Shown here in pieces: positions 1 to 7,249 of a stretch of 26,697 bases of DNA (its first letter is position 1; each line of letters begins with the position of its first letter). A model generated the notes under the pieces. It saw only the letters and a list, made by a program, of their open reading frames with translations. It did no database searches and was not told the origin of the DNA. Made by a program: the position numbers and the translations under genes. Origin of the DNA: a virus; the IMG/VR virus record IMGVR_UViG_3300026140_000009, positions 1 through 26,697 of that record; one strand, written 5' to 3'.

Positions 1-178
1 CGGCAAGCTGTTCCGCCATGGCGTCGGGAAACGGGTGGTCCGCGACCGACAGGCGAGCGCGCTGGATGCTGTCGACGCTATCGGGGACGGCCACGGCGAG
101 GGCGTACACGCCCGGCCCTTTACTGTCGGCAAGGTGGCCGCCGTGGTCCAGCGCCTCTTGAATCTCGCTCGGCGTCAC
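1..178 (-). CDS. Partial gene cut by left window edge, unknown function
   Basis: An open frame starts with GTG at 178 and runs off the left edge; 59 residues are visible. The GTG overlaps the TGA of the preceding gene (GTGA, 175-178), so translation is probably coupled and the start is well supported. Visible features are an amphipathic start (TPSEIQEAL) followed by GPGVYALAVAVP. The GVYAL strand faintly recalls the first strand of GIY-YIG nucleases, but the rest of the domain is outside the window and I do not assign it. It is the last visible gene of a minus-strand run of four starting near 620. Confidence 0.6.
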   Translation of the reverse strand, partial: MTPSEIQEALDHGGHLADSKGPGVYALAVAVPDSVDSIQRARLSVADHPFPDAMAEQLA

Positions 179-339
179 TCCACGTCACCCGTTGCGAACG
201 CCCGCGTTATCTCGCCGTCGTCGCGCGTCCGAATCCACACGTAGGGCGTGCCGTCCGCGGTGCGCGTGGCCGCCTCGGGCGGGGCCTGCGTGCGGTGGCC
301 GTCCGGCGTGGCAAACGCGATTGTCATTCGACTACTCAT
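175..339 (-). CDS. Small hypothetical protein (54 aa)
   Basis: The start is ATG at 339, chosen because it overlaps the stop of the upstream gene by 8 nt (ATGAGTAG, 332-339); a longer in-frame start would lie inside that gene. The product begins MSSRMTIAFATPDGH and contains a short strand-rich stretch (GTPYVWIRTRDDGEITRAF) that could form a small beta-sheet. No catalytic or metal-binding motif is seen. It shares a four-gene minus-strand cluster with a ribbon-helix-helix protein and a cysteine-containing small protein. Function not recognised. Confidence 0.65.
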   Translation of the reverse strand: MSSRMTIAFATPDGHRTQAPPEAATRTADGTPYVWIRTRDDGEITRAFATGDVE

Positions 340-499
340 CGGCGGCCTCCTCGTCGCGTAGGTATGCGGCTTGCCGCTCGTCATATCGTTCAACGCACGT
401 CTCACAAATCGGGAGTGCGATTTGGTCGTCAACGACCGGATCGCGCACATTTAATTCGGCGGTCGCGTGTTCATCCGGGTGAAACGTACACTCAGACAT
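332..499 (-). CDS. Small Cys/His protein, possible zinc finger (55 aa)
   Basis: The start is ATG at 499, overlapping the upstream stop by 8 nt (ATGTCTGA, 492-499). The protein has Cys4 and His7 near the N-terminus and a later CETC pair (residues about 32-35), so a C/H-CxxC zinc site is plausible. The remainder is a charged helix (VERYDERQAAYLRDEE). Small zinc-binding proteins of this kind are common in haloarchaeal virus accessory regions, where they usually lack a known role. The zinc site is inferred from the residues only. Confidence 0.65.
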   Translation of the reverse strand: MSECTFHPDEHATAELNVRDPVVDDQIALPICETCVERYDERQAAYLRDEEAADE

Positions 500-620
500 C
501 GTATCCGGCCTCCCGAAGCGCGTGACTAATCGCCTCGTCTCGCGTGCTATACTCATACTCGTCTTGAATCCGTTGTAAAGTGTCGGCCACCGGGTCGCGG
601 ATGCGTGGTCGTTCTGCCAT
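492..620 (-). CDS. Ribbon-helix-helix (CopG-like) protein, 42 aa
   Basis: The protein MAERPRIRDPVADTL... has the layout of a ribbon-helix-helix DNA-binding protein: a short strand with basic residues (RPRIR), a first helix (VADTLQRIQDEY), then the typical S/T-R-x-E-A-I start of a second helix (STRDEAISHALREAG). Such proteins dimerise and bind short operators, often as antitoxins or self-regulators. ATG at 620 is preferred over ATG at 629 because an A/T box (647-653) lies about 30 nt upstream, the leaderless spacing seen elsewhere here. It is the first gene of the leftward cluster and is divergent from the small plus-strand operon at 701. No adjacent toxin gene is evident. Confidence 0.7.
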   Translation of the reverse strand: MAERPRIRDPVADTLQRIQDEYEYSTRDEAISHALREAGYDV

Positions 621-646
621 GCGTGTCATGCTATACACTACAGGCA

Positions 647-653
647 CATAATT
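647..653 (-). promoter_or_regulatory. Candidate TATA box for the gene at 620
   Basis: On the minus strand this reads AATTATG, an A/T patch in GC-rich DNA about 30 nt upstream of the ATG at 620. It sits in the divergent gap between the leftward cluster and the plus-strand gene at 701. Confidence 0.4.
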
Positions 654-667
654 GGTTCGGGTTCGGT

Positions 668-681
668 ACCTATTAGTAGGT
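668..681 (+). promoter_or_regulatory. TATA box with embedded inverted repeat, upstream of 701
   Basis: The sequence ACCTATTAGTAGGT has perfect 5-bp arms (ACCTA/TAGGT) around TTAG and contains the A/T box TATTAGT about 26 nt before the ATG at 701. A repressor binding these arms would block the box. The nearby ribbon-helix-helix gene (492-620) is a natural candidate, by inference only. Confidence 0.4.
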
Positions 682-700
682 GGCGCACACACGGATAGGT

Positions 701-778
701 ATGGAGCGAGATACCGAACTCCGACGCGAGATCGCCCGCGAAGCGCCCTTCGCCCGCGAGGACCGCCGCCATGACTAA
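701..778 (+). CDS. Tiny hypothetical protein (25 aa), first gene of plus-strand operon
   Basis: ATG at 701 lies about 26 nt after an A/T box (672-678), the leaderless spacing used throughout the window. The frame ends with TAA at 778, overlapping the next start by 8 nt (ATGACTAA). The product is highly charged (MERDTELRREIAREAPFARE...), probably a single helix. It may be a genuine micro-protein or a leader that couples translation to the next gene. Function unknown. Confidence 0.5.
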   Translation: MERDTELRREIAREAPFAREDRRHD

Positions 779-962
779 GTGCGACGAGTGCGGCCGTGGC
801 GACCGGCCGGGGTACTTCCACGTCGACGGCCGAACGCTGTGCCGGACGTGTCGCAACGAGGCACAGGGCGACACGCGCCTGCCGAGCCGTGGTACGCCGA
901 CGCCGCGCCGCGAGGCGTACAACCGCCAGCGCGTCATTGACAACGACCGGGGGCAACGATGA
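771..962 (+). CDS. Zinc-ribbon protein (63 aa)
   Basis: The protein begins MTKCDECGRGDRPGYF and has a second pair CRTC about 20 residues later, giving a CxxC...CxxC zinc ribbon over residues 4 to about 28. The C-terminal half is basic and Pro/Arg rich (PSRGTPTPRREAYNRQR), which could contact nucleic acid. It overlaps the gene before by 8 nt and the gene after by 4 nt (ATGA, 959-962), so the three plus-strand genes are probably translated together. Confidence 0.7.
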   Translation: MTKCDECGRGDRPGYFHVDGRTLCRTCRNEAQGDTRLPSRGTPTPRREAYNRQRVIDNDRGQR

Positions 963-1066
963 AGTCGTGCCTCCGCTGCGGCGACGCGATTGACCGCGAG
1001 GGCGGGTCGTTGCTCCAATACTGCGCGTTTTGCGTCCGGCTGGAGCGCCCGGCCGGGTGGGACTAA
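959..1066 (+). CDS. Zinc-ribbon micro-protein (35 aa)
   Basis: The frame runs from ATG at 959 to TAA at 1064-1066. The product starts MKSCLRCGDAID and contains a second CAFC pair, so almost the whole protein is one CxxC...CxxC zinc ribbon. It follows another zinc-ribbon gene with an ATGA overlap. Its stop interlocks with the stop of the opposing gene at 1063 in the four bases CTAA. Confidence 0.65.
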   Translation: MKSCLRCGDAIDREGGSLLQYCAFCVRLERPAGWD

Positions 1067-1605
1067 GCCGCCGTCTCTTTTGGCAACACGCCGTATGCGT
1101 CGCCGTCCTGTTGCTCGCCCGTGAGGTGCGCGAGCGGGTCCGTGATTGCCGCCTCGGTGTGTGCGCAGAGGTCAACCGTCCCGTCACTATTACGGAACAG
1201 ATACCCCTCCACCTGTTCGGTCCCACCGTTCACGGTCCACACGACGTGCGCTGCGCTCAACGGGTCGCCGTGCGTGTCCGGCCGGCGCTTGAGTGAGTTA
1301 ATCAGGTGGAGCGTCGCCCCGGCAGCTTGGAGGTCTTGAACGACGCTGCGCACGCTGCCGTCCACCGTCCGCACGAACTCGGGATCGTCACGGCCGCCCT
1401 TGTCGCTGACGAGGAGAATCGCCTTGTCGACCGCTGGGATACGGTCGGCAAGCGGGAACACGCCACGCTTGAAGCGGTGGAGTTCGCGGTACTCGCTCCA
1501 TGTAAGTTCCGTTTGATACGCGCGGGCGAGCCGGAGCGCAATCGCAAGCGCCACGGCAAGCTCCGGGTGTTGGGTCAACACGTCGACCACGCTCGGGAGA
1601 GACAT
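1063..1605 (-). CDS. Hypothetical protein (180 aa)
   Basis: Clear coding frame with ATG at 1605 and a CTTTTTG box 25-30 nt upstream. The first 50 residues are helical and moderately hydrophobic (LAVALAIALRLARAY). The middle has an alternating strand/helix pattern (KAILLVSDKGGRDD, then helix, then ATLHLINS), which suggests a small Rossmann-like or vWA-like fold; this is weak. The last third appears strand-rich (VVWTVNGGTEQVEGYLFR). No catalytic motif is recognised. It is transcribed leftward, convergent with the zinc-ribbon operon. Confidence 0.6.
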   Translation of the reverse strand: MSLPSVVDVLTQHPELAVALAIALRLARAYQTELTWSEYRELHRFKRGVFPLADRIPAVDKAILLVSDKGGRDDPEFVRTVDGSVRSVVQDLQAAGATLHLINSLKRRPDTHGDPLSAAHVVWTVNGGTEQVEGYLFRNSDGTVDLCAHTEAAITDPLAHLTGEQQDGDAYGVLPKETAA

Positions 1606-1629
1606 ACGCCCCGATACGCACGCGTCCGC

Positions 1630-1635
1630 AAAAAG
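1630..1635 (-). promoter_or_regulatory. TATA-like box for the gene at 1605
   Basis: CTTTTT on the minus strand, centred about 27 nt from the ATG at 1605, in otherwise GC-rich DNA. Confidence 0.45.
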
Positions 1636-1646
1636 AGGTCGGCCGC

Positions 1647-2024
1647 CTACTCAACCGTCGCCGCTGCGTCGAGTCGCGCCGCGCCGTAGGCAAGCACGCG
1701 CTCACCCTCGCTTGTGACGGCCACGCCGCGCGCGTTCGGCGTTGGCTCGCCGTCGCGTCTCTCCACAAGGCCCGCGTCGGCAAGCCCGTCAAGCGCCGCC
1801 TGCGTCGTCTCAGGCGAGGGCGTGTGTCCGGTGAGTCGCCCCACCGACTCGGTAAGGCCACGCGTCGACGGAATCGCGCCGTGCTTGGCGGCGTGGATCG
1901 CGGCGGCCATGAGGTGGTCACGCTCGCGGGAGCGCAGGGCGTGGTACTCGTCGGGGGTGAGCATGGTTTCAAGCTGGTCGTCTGTCGGCGGGAGTCGGTC
2001 GGGTTCGGTGTCGTCTTGGGTCAT
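1647..2024 (-). CDS. Winged-helix-like regulator (125 aa)
   Basis: The order of elements resembles a winged helix: helices from about residue 20 (TPDEYHALRSRERDHLMAAA), a helix-turn-helix-like part (STRGLTESVGRLTG...PETTQAALDGLADAGL), then a wing-like ending (VERRDGEPTPNARGVAVTSEGERVL). The phrase 'LDGLADAGLVERR' followed by a turn and 'VTSEGERVL' is typical of PadR/MarR-like or phage winged-helix proteins. The ATG at 2024 follows a consensus TATAAA by about 27 nt, so it probably makes its own leaderless message. Likely a virus-encoded transcription regulator; its target cannot be told from the window. Confidence 0.65.
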   Translation of the reverse strand: MTQDDTEPDRLPPTDDQLETMLTPDEYHALRSRERDHLMAAAIHAAKHGAIPSTRGLTESVGRLTGHTPSPETTQAALDGLADAGLVERRDGEPTPNARGVAVTSEGERVLAYGAARLDAAATVE

Positions 2025-2048
2025 GTGAGTTGCTATCGCGGGATGCGG

Positions 2049-2054
2049 TTTATA
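2049..2054 (-). promoter_or_regulatory. TATAAA box for the regulator at 2024
   Basis: Minus-strand TATAAA, about 27 nt from the ATG at 2024. It overlaps the last codons and stop (GTA TAA) of the upstream gene 2050-2169, so the promoter is embedded in the end of that coding region. Confidence 0.65.
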
Positions 2055-2169
2055 CGCCCGATACGGCCGTCACGGTGAGGCCCGCACGCGACAGGCGCTC
2101 CGCGCGCTCGGCGTCAAACACGGGGTACGTCACGCCCCGGTCGTCGCGCACGGTGTACACGGTGGTCAT
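2050..2169 (-). CDS. Small hypothetical protein (39 aa)
   Basis: ATG at 2169 overlaps the stop of the upstream gene (ATGA, 2166-2169) and the frame ends at 2050-2052. The product starts MTTVYTVRDDRGVTYPVFDAE, followed by a short helix and a final strand (GLTVTAVSGV), a compact beta-alpha-beta pattern. Last gene of a four-gene leftward operon beginning at 2861. Function not recognised. Confidence 0.65.
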   Translation of the reverse strand: MTTVYTVRDDRGVTYPVFDAERAERLSRAGLTVTAVSGV

Positions 2170-2444
2170 GGCTCCACCTCGGGGAACATGACCACGCCCT
2201 GAACGAACGGGAGGTCACACACGGCGTTGCGCGCGAGGCGTGCGGTGTCGGCGTTGCCCTGAACGTTGAACTTCTCACCGTCCGGTTCTATGAGATTCAA
2301 CACGGCCGTACTGCCGTCCATGTTGAACGTGTACGTGGTATAATACGTGTATTCGCTACCCCGGCGGCGCGTGTCGACCTCCACCTTCTTGGCCTCGTTG
2401 TCGCGCCGCGTTACCGTCACGGTGGTCGTTTCGGCGTCCGTCAT
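2166..2444 (-). CDS. Hypothetical beta-rich protein (92 aa)
   Basis: The start ATG at 2444 overlaps the previous TGA by 4 nt. The sequence is rich in alternating beta-branched residues (TTTVTVTRRDNEAKKVEVD, then YTYYTTYTFNMDG) and ends with FVQGVVMFPEVEP, suggesting a small beta-sheet protein. No motif is recognised. It is part of the 2050-2861 operon. Confidence 0.65.
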   Translation of the reverse strand: MTDAETTTVTVTRRDNEAKKVEVDTRRRGSEYTYYTTYTFNMDGSTAVLNLIEPDGEKFNVQGNADTARLARNAVCDLPFVQGVVMFPEVEP

Positions 2445-2614
2445 GCCCGGACCCCCGTGAACTCGTCAAAGTCAAGGAGTGGGTCGTTCGCACGACACGC
2501 GGTAAGCGTTGCGTCCGGTTCCACGGCGGCCACGGCCGCAGTCACGTCGGGGTCGTCGGTGACGCCCGCGAGCGCCGCGTCCGCAAGCGTCGTTCGGATG
2601 CTGTCGTGTGTCAT
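2441..2614 (-). CDS. Small hypothetical protein (57 aa)
   Basis: ATG at 2614 lies one base after the stop of the upstream gene (2616-2618), so it is probably co-translated with it; an upstream in-frame ATG at 2638 would overlap that gene by more. The product is acidic and Ala/Val rich (MTHDSIRTTLADAALAGV...). No recognised domain. Confidence 0.6.
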   Translation of the reverse strand: MTHDSIRTTLADAALAGVTDDPDVTAAVAAVEPDATLTACRANDPLLDFDEFTGVRA

Positions 2615-2615
2615 G

Positions 2616-2861
2616 TTAGTCTTCGGCGTACTCCTCAAGCATGATGCTCACAAAGCCCTCCTCGCGGTCGGCCTTGTGGAGAACGACGCCGCGGCACTTG
2701 AGCGCGACCGACACCGCGCCCGAAAACTGCGTGTCGTCGCTCGCGTTGAACGTACACCACACAGTGTTATTGGTGCCCTCGGTGACACCCGGCAGGTCGG
2801 TGATACGGTCAACCGCGTCGTTCATCGTCGTTTCGTCCATCCGCGTCGTCTGTTGCGTCAT
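2616..2861 (-). CDS. Hypothetical protein (81 aa), first gene of leftward operon
   Basis: ATG at 2861 (MTQQTTRMDETT...) is chosen because an A/T box (2887-2893) lies about 29 nt upstream; the longer frame starting at 2888 would begin inside that box. The protein has a strand-turn-strand pattern (NTVWCTFNASDDTQFSGAVSVALKCRGVVLHK) with two separated cysteines. It is divergent from the RelE-like gene at 2959. Confidence 0.65.
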   Translation of the reverse strand: MTQQTTRMDETTMNDAVDRITDLPGVTEGTNNTVWCTFNASDDTQFSGAVSVALKCRGVVLHKADREEGFVSIMLEEYAED

Positions 2862-2886
2862 CACATATGGTACATACCGCCCCACC

Positions 2887-2893
2887 ATAATAA
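2887..2893 (-). promoter_or_regulatory. TATA-like box for the 2861-2050 operon
   Basis: TTATTAT on the minus strand, about 29 nt upstream of the ATG at 2861, within the divergent gap shared with the RelE-like gene. Confidence 0.55.
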
Positions 2894-2928
2894 GTGTAAC
2901 GGTATAGCGTAACAGTAGAAGCCGGACG

Positions 2929-2935
2929 CTTTAGA
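2929..2935 (+). promoter_or_regulatory. TATA-like box for the RelE-like gene
   Basis: CTTTAGA, centred about 27 nt before the GTG at 2959. The same CTTTAG core occurs on the minus strand upstream of the gene at 23845. Confidence 0.5.
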
Positions 2936-2958
2936 CACCGGGGCGTGTATGTCGGGGC

Positions 2959-3258
2959 GTGACACAATACAAGCTCCAAATTCACACGACCGCGAAACGC
3001 GAACTCACGGCGTTAGAAAGCGACGAACGCGAGCGCCTGACCGACGAGATTGCGGACGTGGCGACACACCGCAAGCCGACTAACCACCCGAGCGTCCGCT
3101 TACTGGAGGGGCAGGACGGCCTCTATCGCGTGCGCGTCGGTGACTTGCGGGCGGTCCTCCAGTTGGACAAGCCCGCGCTCCGCGTGTTGCGCGTCGGGCG
3201 GCGCAACGGCGTGTATGAGCAAATTGACGAAATCTATGACCGGCGGGCGACGAGTTAG
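2959..3258 (+). CDS. RelE/ParE-superfamily toxin-like protein (99 aa)
   Basis: The start is GTG at 2959; the frame is closed by TAG at 2932-2934 and contains no other usable start. The sequence follows the RelE/ParE order: strand (YKLQIHTTAKRELTAL), two helices (DERERLTDEIADVATHR), then VRLLEGQDGLYRVRVGDLRAVLQ and a final strand (ALRVLRVGRRNGVYE). 'G-LYRVRVGDLRAV' is the family's hallmark. RelE members are ribosome-dependent mRNA nucleases and ParE members target gyrase; the sequence here does not decide between them. No antitoxin gene lies next to it, so it is an orphan at this locus. Its stop interlocks with that of the opposing hub gene (TTAG, 3255-3258). Confidence 0.85.
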   Translation: MTQYKLQIHTTAKRELTALESDERERLTDEIADVATHRKPTNHPSVRLLEGQDGLYRVRVGDLRAVLQLDKPALRVLRVGRRNGVYEQIDEIYDRRATS

Positions 3259-6200
3259 TTATCCCCGGTGAATTGCGTGGTTTCGGCCGACGCGATCCGT
3301 TGGCCGGCGTCGACCGTGAACTCTGCGAGTTCGTGCCGCGTGAGGAGGGTGTCCGTCGCGGCGTGCTTGAGGCCCGCCTCGCGGAGTGTTTCGCGCGTGA
3401 TTGTGTCGGGCCGCACGATTGCGCGGGCGATTGTCTCGCCAATATCGTCCGTTAGCACGGCATCGGGGTTGGCGAATAAGTCCCAGTCCTGAATCGCTTG
3501 CCCGGCGTCGCCTTGTGACGGTGTGGTCGTACTGTCGACGGTGTAGTTTGACAGGCCGATATTCGTATCAACGCCGGAGTCCGGGCTTGCGAACGTCACG
3601 CTTCCGTTCGCAGTATTGGAGAGTCGGGTGAACGTGCTGCCGTCGTTGGCAAGCTCAATATACTGGTTGTTGGACGTGTCGTTCCAGACACTTTCAAAGC
3701 GTGCCTCGGTGATATTGCGGCGCGTGCCCGCCGTTTCAAAGCTTACGTCCACGACCGGCGGGAACAGTTTGGGATTAGCGAGCGCGTTGTTGCTATCTAC
3801 GGTGTTATCCCAATTGCTCGGGTCGGTCGTATTGTCTTTGTCGTAAATCGCAAAGCAATCAAAGCGGAGGTCGGCGGCGTCGCCTTCGCTTTCAAGCTGG
3901 AGTGTCTGCGTCTCGCCGGCTTGGAAGTCGCTGCCGCCATTCACGCCGTAATCATCTGTCCCGGCAAACGCACCGTTGTCGTACCAATCAAGGAACGACA
4001 ATGTTGACGCCACTTCATCAATGAGCGTGCCGTTAAGCGTGATATTCGTCGGATCGGGGAAGTCTTGCCGGTCAAGTTGCTCAAGTCGATACGCCACGCC
4101 GACGCGCTCGGCCGGAAGGTCAAAGTCGGGCCATGTAAATTCAAACGTCGCGGTGTCGGTGCCCGTCGTTGCGGCTTCAATCCCGCTCCCGCCGCTAAAG
4201 TCGCCATCGGTGACGTTACCATACGACGCGTCACTATCGCGGTCCTCCGCTTCAAGGAACACGGCCGTTTGTGCGCTCCCAAGTTCGTCATTTGCTATCA
4301 CTATCGGCGCACCCGACGCGACGGTATTTTCCCACTCGCTTGTGAGGTTGGCGTCTTGAACCAACACCTCCTCAAGTGACACCTCAACGATTTCGTTGCC
4401 GAGCGCCGAGTCGGACTCACTCACCGCGCTGCCGTTGTCACCATACGCATACGCGTCGGGGAGCGCGGGCGAATTGTCGGCCAACACGTCACGCGTCGCC
4501 GTTTGGCCGTCCGTAGTAAGCACGCCGCGCGACACGCTCGCGTCGTTACTCACGTTGAGCGTCACCGTCACCGTGCCGTTGAGGTCCACGGGCGACGCAA
4601 AGACCACGCGCGTTATGAGCCGCCCGTCCGCCGTCTCTAAGCCGAGTTCTTGAACGCCAGTCTGTGTGACGCTTGCCGTGAACGAAACGCTCGTCGCGTC
4701 GGGCAACGCCTGTGTGACGCTTGCGCTCGCCGTCTGATTGCGGAGCGTGTCGTTACTCCGCGAGAGGCCCGTGCCGTCATCCCCCACCACAAGCGTCGTA
4801 ATATCGGGCGCAGCGTCGCCGGTCCACGTGTCCCGCACCGCGCGCCGGCCGTCGTTCACAAAGCGCACCGCGTCGGGCGTGTTGCCGTCTGCGTCCACCG
4901 ACACGTCAACGAGCGCGGTCGCGTTCGTCGTCGTAATGCGGTTGCTCGGCGCGTCACGATTCGCGCCCTCCATTTCGACGCGCTGGACGCTATCGTTGAG
5001 GTCCGTGAGTATGTCATCCACGTCGCCGCGGCGCTCAATGATGGTGAGGATCGTTTCGTCAACGCCCCACCGATACTCGACGCCCGCAATCACAAACTCC
5101 GAATCAATCCCGCGGGAGGCAATCGTTATGTCAATCGTATCGCCCGGCTCGGCGTCATACAAGCCGAACGTGGTGACGGTCCCCGACAGCGTGGAGTTGC
5201 GGAACTTGAGATATTTGCGCCCAATGTCCTCGGCGTCCGCTATGTCGGTGACAAGCGGGCGATTAAGTTCGGCGCGCTGCGTGCCCGGCGACGGAAGCCC
5301 GAGGTTGTCTTGGAGGTCCAGCTTATCGGTCCCGTCGTCAACGATGACGCTTTCCTCGCCGTCGTCAAACCAGACTTCTACCTCGTTAATCGCCTCTTTG
5401 CCGAGTTCGGGAATGTCGTACCGGAACCACTCGGTATTATCAATCCCGCGGTCAATATGCCGCGTCTCGCGTGGTCTAAAGAAGAACTCTAAGGCGTCGT
5501 TGACGCCGAACTCCTCGTTATTAGACTTAAACGCAAAGTCGCGTAGCACGTTCTCGACGGCCTCGCCTTGATAGGAGCGCGTTAGCTCTTGGTCGTCGCC
5601 AACGTCCACGTTGCCCGCGACGTATGAGACGGGTGTATCGGTTTGGATAATGTCGGCAAGCGCCTGCGAGATTGTATTGCCGCGTTGGTCGTTCGTGACC
5701 GTGTTACGCCGCAAGAATTGGTCGAAACTATACGCCTCCACCTCAAGCGCGTCCGCACCCGCTTGCTCGTTTTCGCGGCGTTCAACGACGTAGCCGCTTA
5801 GTCGGGGCGTCGTCTCTTGTGGCGCGTAGAAGTCAATCCGCTCGCCACGGCCGTACAGGTCAAATATTTGTCCACCGCGGTCGTCGGCTTTGAACACGCC
5901 GTAATCTCCAAACGGGTTGGCCGTGTCGACCACGGGGTCAACGTCATACGCGGCGCGTTCGATCCGCGGGGAGACGTTTGTGTCGGGGTCAATGAGGTCC
6001 GGCGCGACCACTTGCCAGCCGTCTTGCGCGGTGATTTGCGTGGAGCGCGTGACGGTGACGGTGGTTTCGCTAAACGACTCTGTATATGGCGTAAACGCAC
6101 GCAAGCGGTATTCGTACTCACCCGCGTCCACATTGTCGGTGTATGTCTCGGTGTTGGGCGCAAGCGTCGCCACAACCTCATACGCGCTCGGCGTGCCGCT

Positions 6201-7247
6201 ATCGGTGGATAGCTCGCGCCGCTGGACCTCAATGCCGTCCTCGTTATCGGCGTTGTCGGTCCACGTAAGCGTCACGTCACCCGTGGCGTCGTCAAGAGAC
6301 GCTGCGAGGTCCGTAATCGCCGGGAATTTGGTAACGATGCTAACGGGGTCGGTGAACGTGCCCGTGGCGTCCGCGGTTTCGGTGCGCCCGCGCACGTCGT
6401 ATTCCTCGCCGTCGAGTAAGCCCACGTATTCAAACGTGAGCGTGTCAAACGCGCCGATGAACTGTTGAAACGACGCGGCCGTGTCCCAGTCGGGCGCGTC
6501 CTCGCTTCGTCGGAGCTGATAGCGCACGTCGCCGTTGTTCGTGACGGCTGTTTCGCGGTCGACGGCCACCTCGTCCAACACGCCGTTACCTAAGACCGGC
6601 TGATCCTCGTCGGGGAGGATTGTCGTGTCTGCGACTTGCGCCCCGTCCGTTTGGGCGTGGTCCGTGATCCGGCGGGCCGTATAGAAGTATTCCTCGCCGT
6701 CGAGCAGCCCGGTGCCGGTGTAGCTTGTCGTATCCGGCGCAAGGCCCGTTGCGACCGCACTCCCGAGCGTGCCGTCCGTTGAGCGGTAGATTTCAATGCT
6801 CCCGTCCGGGGAGTTGTCTTGTGGGTTGAGCGTAAGCGTGATTTCACGCTGAACGCTCGCGTCCGTGGCCGTGATTTCCGCCGCGGGGAGCGTGGTCGTT
6901 TGGTCGGCCTCATTCGAGAGGTCACCCTCGCCCACGTCGTTGCGGCCGGCGACGCGATAGTAAAACCGTTCGCCGTTTTCGAGGCCGGTGTCGGTGTAGG
7001 TTGTGCTGGTTGTGGTGTCTATCTCGGTGTAGTCACCAACGACCGTCCCGGACGCTTCGGCGCGATAAATCGCGTATTCGGTCGCGCTGCCGGCGGCGTC
7101 CCAACTGAGATCAATCTCGGTGTCGCTATCGGCACCCGCTTGCGCCGTCAGGTTCTCAACTTGCCGCGGGAGGGGTGTGCCGTAGGCGGAGCCGGTGTCT
7201 CCACCGTAGGTTGCGCCGTTTGGGCCGCCGTAGGTGAAGCCGGGCAT
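3255..7247 (-). CDS. Large tail hub/tip protein with FN3 repeats (1330 aa)
   Basis: A Gly/Tyr-rich N-terminus (MPGFTYGGPNGATYGG) is followed by four fibronectin-III-like repeats within about residues 30-410, each ending with a recurring phrase such as GLENGERFYYRVAGR, GLLDGEEYFYTARR, GLLDGEEYDVRGR or DAGEYEYRLRAF. Next comes a stretch resembling siphovirus tail-hub/Tal proteins (DRGGQIFDLYGRGERIDFY, then LSGYVVERRENE). The C-terminal half has repeated beta-rich segments typical of tail-tip or fibre regions. Such proteins cap the tail tube and organise host contact. The start at 7247 follows the stop of the kelch gene by 2 nt, so the two are probably co-expressed. The hub role is inferred from order (last large tail gene) and pattern; adhesion via FN3 domains is also possible. 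Confidence 0.75.
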   Translation of the reverse strand: MPGFTYGGPNGATYGGDTGSAYGTPLPRQVENLTAQAGADSDTEIDLSWDAAGSATEYAIYRAEASGTVVGDYTEIDTTTSTTYTDTGLENGERFYYRVAGRNDVGEGDLSNEADQTTTLPAAEITATDASVQREITLTLNPQDNSPDGSIEIYRSTDGTLGSAVATGLAPDTTSYTGTGLLDGEEYFYTARRITDHAQTDGAQVADTTILPDEDQPVLGNGVLDEVAVDRETAVTNNGDVRYQLRRSEDAPDWDTAASFQQFIGAFDTLTFEYVGLLDGEEYDVRGRTETADATGTFTDPVSIVTKFPAITDLAASLDDATGDVTLTWTDNADNEDGIEVQRRELSTDSGTPSAYEVVATLAPNTETYTDNVDAGEYEYRLRAFTPYTESFSETTVTVTRSTQITAQDGWQVVAPDLIDPDTNVSPRIERAAYDVDPVVDTANPFGDYGVFKADDRGGQIFDLYGRGERIDFYAPQETTPRLSGYVVERRENEQAGADALEVEAYSFDQFLRRNTVTNDQRGNTISQALADIIQTDTPVSYVAGNVDVGDDQELTRSYQGEAVENVLRDFAFKSNNEEFGVNDALEFFFRPRETRHIDRGIDNTEWFRYDIPELGKEAINEVEVWFDDGEESVIVDDGTDKLDLQDNLGLPSPGTQRAELNRPLVTDIADAEDIGRKYLKFRNSTLSGTVTTFGLYDAEPGDTIDITIASRGIDSEFVIAGVEYRWGVDETILTIIERRGDVDDILTDLNDSVQRVEMEGANRDAPSNRITTTNATALVDVSVDADGNTPDAVRFVNDGRRAVRDTWTGDAAPDITTLVVGDDGTGLSRSNDTLRNQTASASVTQALPDATSVSFTASVTQTGVQELGLETADGRLITRVVFASPVDLNGTVTVTLNVSNDASVSRGVLTTDGQTATRDVLADNSPALPDAYAYGDNGSAVSESDSALGNEIVEVSLEEVLVQDANLTSEWENTVASGAPIVIANDELGSAQTAVFLEAEDRDSDASYGNVTDGDFSGGSGIEAATTGTDTATFEFTWPDFDLPAERVGVAYRLEQLDRQDFPDPTNITLNGTLIDEVASTLSFLDWYDNGAFAGTDDYGVNGGSDFQAGETQTLQLESEGDAADLRFDCFAIYDKDNTTDPSNWDNTVDSNNALANPKLFPPVVDVSFETAGTRRNITEARFESVWNDTSNNQYIELANDGSTFTRLSNTANGSVTFASPDSGVDTNIGLSNYTVDSTTTPSQGDAGQAIQDWDLFANPDAVLTDDIGETIARAIVRPDTITRETLREAGLKHAATDTLLTRHELAEFTVDAGQRIASAETTQFTGDN

Positions 7248-7249
7248 GA

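Noticed and set aside
621-1226. Long minus-strand open frame (244 residues from 1226 to 492)
   Set aside because: Only the last 42 residues look like a protein (ribbon-helix-helix). The rest is Arg/Thr/Ser-rich low-quality sequence opposite the zinc-ribbon operon and the 1605 gene end, as expected for a shadow frame in GC-rich DNA.
4650-5492. 280-residue plus-strand frame opposite the hub gene
   Set aside because: It is the shadow of the FN3/hub gene; composition is Arg/Val-rich without any domain pattern and it has no promoter.
6410-6720. Near-repeat in DNA within the hub gene (two similar GLLDGEEY coding stretches)
   Set aside because: It is explained by repeated FN3 domains and is not a separate DNA repeat element.
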